Positions 60,176-64,000 of a stretch of DNA of 64,000 bases are shown here, piece by piece. Source of the DNA: Bilabrum cf. latius. Taxonomy: Eukaryota > Bigyra: Bicosoecida > Bigyra > Bicosoecida. Made by a program: the position numbers and the translations under genes. The first letter of the stretch is position 1, and the number at the start of each line of letters is the position of its first letter. The notes beneath the pieces are model-generated. The model saw only the letters and a program-made list of their open reading frames with translations. It was not told the DNA's origin and made no database searches. Location: positions 868,001 through 932,000 of the forward strand of contig OZ237743.1 in assembly GCA_965178125.1 (NCBI GenBank). The letters run 5' to 3'.

Positions 60176-61339
60176 ATTGAGATAGAACGAGAAGCGTCGT
60201 TATACATTAGTATTCATTCTAGTAAAATAGGAAATAAGCATTAGACTTTCCTTTCAAAAAGTTAGATGTTCACAAATAACCATTCATACGTATGCTCTTA
60301 AAGCACATAGATACGTGCTTTCCTGGATCTCAAGTATGGAATCATGTTTACAGACTGTTGTACAAAGGTCTGAAGTGTTTCCAACATTGATTGATACTTG
60401 CACGCTGTATTGTGCTGTCGTCGTTATCAACCCTGCTAACCATGGGTAATTCATGCTCTTATTACAATTTAGTTGCAAGTGAATTTAAATATCCCACTGG
60501 GAGCAAAAATAATCCTTGACATTCAGTAATATAAAATTTTCGGGGATGAAAAGCCTGCATAATGATAAAGTAATCGCATCGATAAACAAAAAATGATCAT
60601 CATCTTGCGGTTCGACACAATACAGTCGAAAAAGCTTCCGCCCAGTGCACACAGTGAACAATATCTTTATACCATTTTCACTCACCAAGCCTATTTTATT
60701 TAGTTTTTATTGGTATTGCTTTGCGAGTCCGGAGACTGGTTTTGGTCCTGGCAGTCAAATCCATAATCGAACGAAAAGTATTTAGTAGATTGCCGATCAA
60801 CCTGCCTCCATCACGTTGAGACTATCTGAAATGCTCAATCTTCAGTGCTACCAAGCAAGTTGTTGCTTCCAGAAGCCAATTGAGACTTGAATACAGTCTT
60901 CAGTAGCAAAAATACAAAGCAATGAAATCCATGGCAATCTCAAAGCATTGTCGTATCCAAAGGAATTTTCTTAAAAACTACCAGCAGAACTATTTTAATC
61001 TTACACTTCTTACAGTGATCTTATCATTTGAAAACATGAGGTGTGAAGTACTTGCTGCAGTGCGTGTGCCAATGGAATAGATTGATGATCAAAAACGATT
61101 AAAGCACTATTGATCCACTGATTGAGTAAATAAATAACTTTGATAGTCAGTGAGTGGGTTTAAGTCATAATAGCTACTGACAAACCTCGAATTCCAGATA
61201 ATGTTGAACCTAAAGAATCAAAGTAAGGGATTGAAAATTTTCTTTATAAACCCAAACATTGGACGCCCCTTATAGATATTGAATATACTTAGAGATGACT
61301 CACTATAGCAGAACTGTTCAAATCAAAATGTGATCACAA
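60176..61339. other. AT-rich gene-free stretch of about 1.16 kb
   Basis: The base composition changes sharply after the IQ gene to AT-rich sequence without frames of convincing length or bias. It lies between the 3' ends of two convergent genes. No RNA gene, repeat array or mobile element is recognised. Confidence 0.6.
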
Positions 61340-62935
61340 TCACAAATACAGCATCCCTCCGGAATATGTGAGCTCGTCCACCTACCAAACAAGGCCTCCC
61401 TTGCTCGGATCGTACTTTCTTACCATGGCGAAAAGATACGTCACCGCGCGAATTTCGTCTTCAGCACCCTCGACCACTTCATCTTTCTTGGTCATGCAGT
61501 GGATCTACTGCACCATACAGCTTACGAGAATAACTGGATCACCTCGCTCGGGAGCCTTGGCACCCATAATCGTGACGTCATTAACACCAAGCAGAGTATC
61601 GTCAACGACAACACCTTCGGCTTCTCTCTAATGGAGCATTGCATTAACTCTTTCCATGCACCCGTCAGTCATCCAAGCGCCAAGAGTCATGCGATCGCCA
61701 CGAAGGAGTGCTTTCACAACAACAGGAATAATGTCTTCCTACATTTCATGGACGAACTCTGGTCCTGAATCAAAGCCGGGATCAAGCATCAAGATTCGAC
61801 CCATGGCACGAGCGTGCTCAGTTTCACCAAACATAGTATCGTAGGCTGACGATGCCTGATATATAATACTGCGAAGAAAAGAAGGCAGTCAAGGAACACC
61901 TAGCATCTGCATCAATGTAATAAATAGCCGGGCAAATTGGTTGATTCCGTGACTAATTTCTCTGCTTACGGTGACTGGGACGTTTCCCAAGTGTCCTGCA
62001 CTTTGTCTTTGGCCTCCCGTACCTAGTTGGCAGCTTCAGTTGCCGCCTTGCCTACACTTGTTTTCTGCGCGGCCTCGCCTGCCTCCTTCAGCATTTCAAG
62101 GACCGGTGAGGCCCCAATCATGTCAGCATAGTGCTACCAGCGGCTCTTTTCTTCCCTTGCCACAACAATGGCTGTGGTCTCAGTGTCCAGCTGCTTCGCT
62201 GACTTCGAGCGCTCGTCGAAATCAGCAGGCTTTTCGACCTGGACTTCCCCAGTGAATTTGTTCCTGTACACAACGACATCCTTTTTGCCAGCCTGCTCTG
62301 CGGCCTTCTTTTTCCCATCGGCGCCGTACCTTTCGAGGGCCTTCGGCGACACGGTCACAGCAATCCAAGGGTACTCCTTCTCCCGCTGTGCGCGCCTACG
62401 ACCTTCCATGGTGCCCTCATCGGCGTTACCACTGGGCTCAACTCCAACTGCACCCAGCAAGACATCTTTCATGAACCCCAAAATACCTGGAGATCCCTCT
62501 GCATCAACTCTGGTTCCTTCGCTCGACTTTTCAGCCTTTGGTGCTTCGTCGCTGGGAGACTCCTCAGTATCAGCAGTACCCTGCGTTCAGTATGATACAA
62601 GAGTAAATATTGCCAGCTTGGCGCCCCTACTGTCCAACTGCGGCCTAGAGTGGCCACTGGCTGCAAACCAAAACGAGCCCACGATTCGTGGGAACTGTAG
62701 CGCTGTATCTCACCTTTTCAGCGGAATCAGACGAGCCAAATATAGATCCCATGAATGAATCCGCCGATTTTTCGCCTGCTTCTTCCTCCTTAGGGTTCTG
62801 CTTATCCCACAGAGAGGCCGAACTTGATACGCTTAGCCTCTGGTCGAGCTGGAAACGTGCAATTCGAATGCGTCCCAAACTCCGCACCCTACCAAGGGAG
62901 CGCTAGCTATGCGTGAGCACTCTAAATACGCGCAT
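61340..62935 (-). CDS. TIM44: Mitochondrial import motor subunit TIM44, three exons (453 aa)
   Basis: Exons are 62714-62935, 61970-62580 and 61340-61868, with introns of 133 and 101 bp (GTGAGA...CGCAG and GTAAGC...CGCAG). Phases agree and the stop is TGA at 61340-61342. TIM44 tethers mtHsp70 to the TIM23 channel on the matrix side. The presequence (MRVFRVLTHS, one TAG, then RSLGRVRSLGRIRIARF) is strongly basic. Family features follow: WETSQSPIIYQASSAYDTMF spanning intron 2, the C-terminal domain with LDPGF...EF, EDIIPVVVKALLRGDRMTL, DVTIMGAKAPERGDPVILV, DEVVEGAEDEIRAVTYLFAM and a final VDELTY. Seven TAG codons are in frame, one directly after MVQ in the strand where many TIM44 proteins carry a second Gln. 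Confidence 0.93.
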
Positions 62936-63422
62936 AAACGAATTTACGTCTGCTTGTGGATCTTCCAGGCTATTTAGCTGCAGTTCACGTCGTGATCGTA
63001 ATGTGACGAGTATAAATCATGATATGAAGATGAAGATGTCGCGAATTCTGGAGGTTCAACAGCTGCAGCAGGACTGCTAAGTCAAGAATCAGACTGCCTA
63101 TCGTGTACTATGCCTATCCCAACGAGTCAGCTGAGAGAAGCTCGTGAGTTTTGTCGTGAACTGCAGTCTTGATCACTAAAAGCGACAGTCTGAGCAAGTG
63201 CACCCGAGACACGTCGCTTGTCAAAACGAAGTCTACCCAGCCTGCTTTGACGTCTTAAATTTGATAACGATATAAATAAAGATTGAAGTGTCGTCCACTT
63301 AGATCAATGCGCCTGCTGAATGGGCGCTAGTTGCCGCCTTGGCTGTATTGAGCAGCAACGTGGCTGCTGCGTGGCAGTCATTCATTCAGCGGCAAGCACC
63401 ATAGTGTTCACTCTTCATCGCA
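62936..63422. other. Divergent spacer, TIM44 / acidic membrane protein
   Basis: About 490 bp include the TIM44 promoter and perhaps a 5' exon of the next gene. CTTCATCGCAG at 63412-63422 looks like a splice acceptor. Several ATG codons lie upstream (for example near 63307 and 63319), but the correct splice cannot be fixed from sequence alone. Confidence 0.4.
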
Positions 63423-63743
63423 GTGGGCGATTATTATGACACATTGGAGCCGGCCATCGACTTCGTCCTGAATCCTATCGTCGTTATGCTGCTGGCTGCG
63501 CTATTCTTGATTGGTATTGCGTACATGGGCAGCGCAGCCAGACGCGCTGATCAGGAGAAATGGCAAGAGCGGGCCAAGCAGGTGAACTTTCCTGCGGACG
63601 GCGTTCCAGAGGATAGTGATGATGACGGCGATGATTCCGAAGAGGATTCCGATGAGGAGTCGGATGAAGATGACAGCGATGGGGACAAAGAGGAGGATGA
63701 CGATGGCACTGCCGGGGTTTCCGACAAGAAGAAGAACAACTGA
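63423..63743 (+). CDS. Small single-span membrane protein with acidic tail (about 105 aa, start unresolved)
   Basis: The frame ends at TGA 63741-63743. No in-frame ATG precedes the hydrophobic segment, and position 63423 follows a good splice acceptor, so the first exon is missing from this model. Visible parts are DYYDTLEPAIDFVL, one transmembrane segment (PIVVMLLAALFLIGIAYMG), a short basic stretch (ARRADQEKWQERAKQ) and a highly acidic Asp/Ser/Glu tail of about 35 residues ending SDKKKNN. It may belong to the small ER or organelle membrane proteins, but I cannot assign it. Confidence 0.55.
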   Translation: MGDYYDTLEPAIDFVLNPIVVMLLAALFLIGIAYMGSAARRADQEKWQERAKQVNFPADGVPEDSDDDGDDSEEDSDEESDEDDSDGDKEEDDDGTAGVSDKKKNN

Positions 63744-64000
63744 TAGTTCGCGACTGCGTGTATGTTACCCATGTCTGCGGCTTCAATCTGCTGCCCAGTT
63801 GCAAGGCCTTGGCTCTGACCCTCTCGAGTCGGCCCAAGCGCCACCTCGGAGCAGAGCAGACTGCAAGAGGACGGTGCCGTTCGGGCGTGCGTAGGTGTGG
63901 TGCAGCGGGGGCTGATCCATCCGACGGGAGGTGTGTTGCTGCGTATTGACTTTTTAACTCTCAATTGTGCGATTCCAAGGCCAGCCCCACTTTCCCCACC

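Overview
This window is nuclear DNA from a eukaryote that reads UAG as an amino acid, almost certainly glutamine, and keeps UAA and UGA as stops. With the standard code nearly every gene here looks shattered. With UAG as sense the same reading frames join into long, recognisable proteins. All 20 gene models whose ends I could place finish in TGA or TAA, none in TAG, and I count roughly 110 in-frame TAG codons inside them. The genes are GC-rich, closely packed on both strands and poor in introns; introns start GTGAGT, GTGAGC, GTAAGC or GTACGT and mostly end CGCAG or TGCAG. The contents (DRC1 of the nexin-dynein regulatory complex, an IQ protein with dynein-stalk-like repeats, mitochondrial ATP synthase beta, TIM44, methionyl-tRNA formyltransferase) point to a flagellated protist with ordinary mitochondria. 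Nothing shows a plastid, and I cannot name the lineage.

Layout. 0-8.7 kb: one giant intronless minus-strand gene of about 2,889 codons. 8.7-23.7 kb: an accessory, duplication-rich block. It holds four copies of a pseudokinase-like gene (one on plus at 10.3 kb, three in a minus-strand tandem at 18.4-23.7 kb), two copies of a 1.5-kb direct repeat carrying an arginyl-tRNA-synthetase-like fragment and the last exon of a NUDT22-like Nudix gene, one stray 5' piece of the methionyl-tRNA formyltransferase gene, and a small mitochondrial membrane protein gene. 23.9-42 kb: DRC1, a nuclear helical protein, methionyl-tRNA formyltransferase, an alpha/beta hydrolase, a membrane ATP-grasp protein, a zeta-crystallin-like oxidoreductase, a five-exon arylsulfatase and a five-finger C2H2 protein. 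42-51.4 kb: a giant SET-domain-like protein and two unrecognised proteins. 51.7-64 kb: ATP synthase beta with an unusual coiled-coil insertion, the IQ/dynein-stalk-like protein, an AT-rich gap, TIM44, and a small acidic membrane protein.

The genes form no operon-like pathway. Shared themes are mitochondrial import and energy (TIM44, ATP synthase beta, formyltransferase, the coiled-coil membrane protein, the oxidoreductase) and the axoneme (DRC1, the IQ protein). The strongest general result is the changed genetic code, supported inside the window by pseudokinase paralogues that use TAG and CAG at the same codon, by TAG codons inside polyglutamine tracts, and by a TAG codon between the two zinc-binding cysteines of a C2H2 finger.
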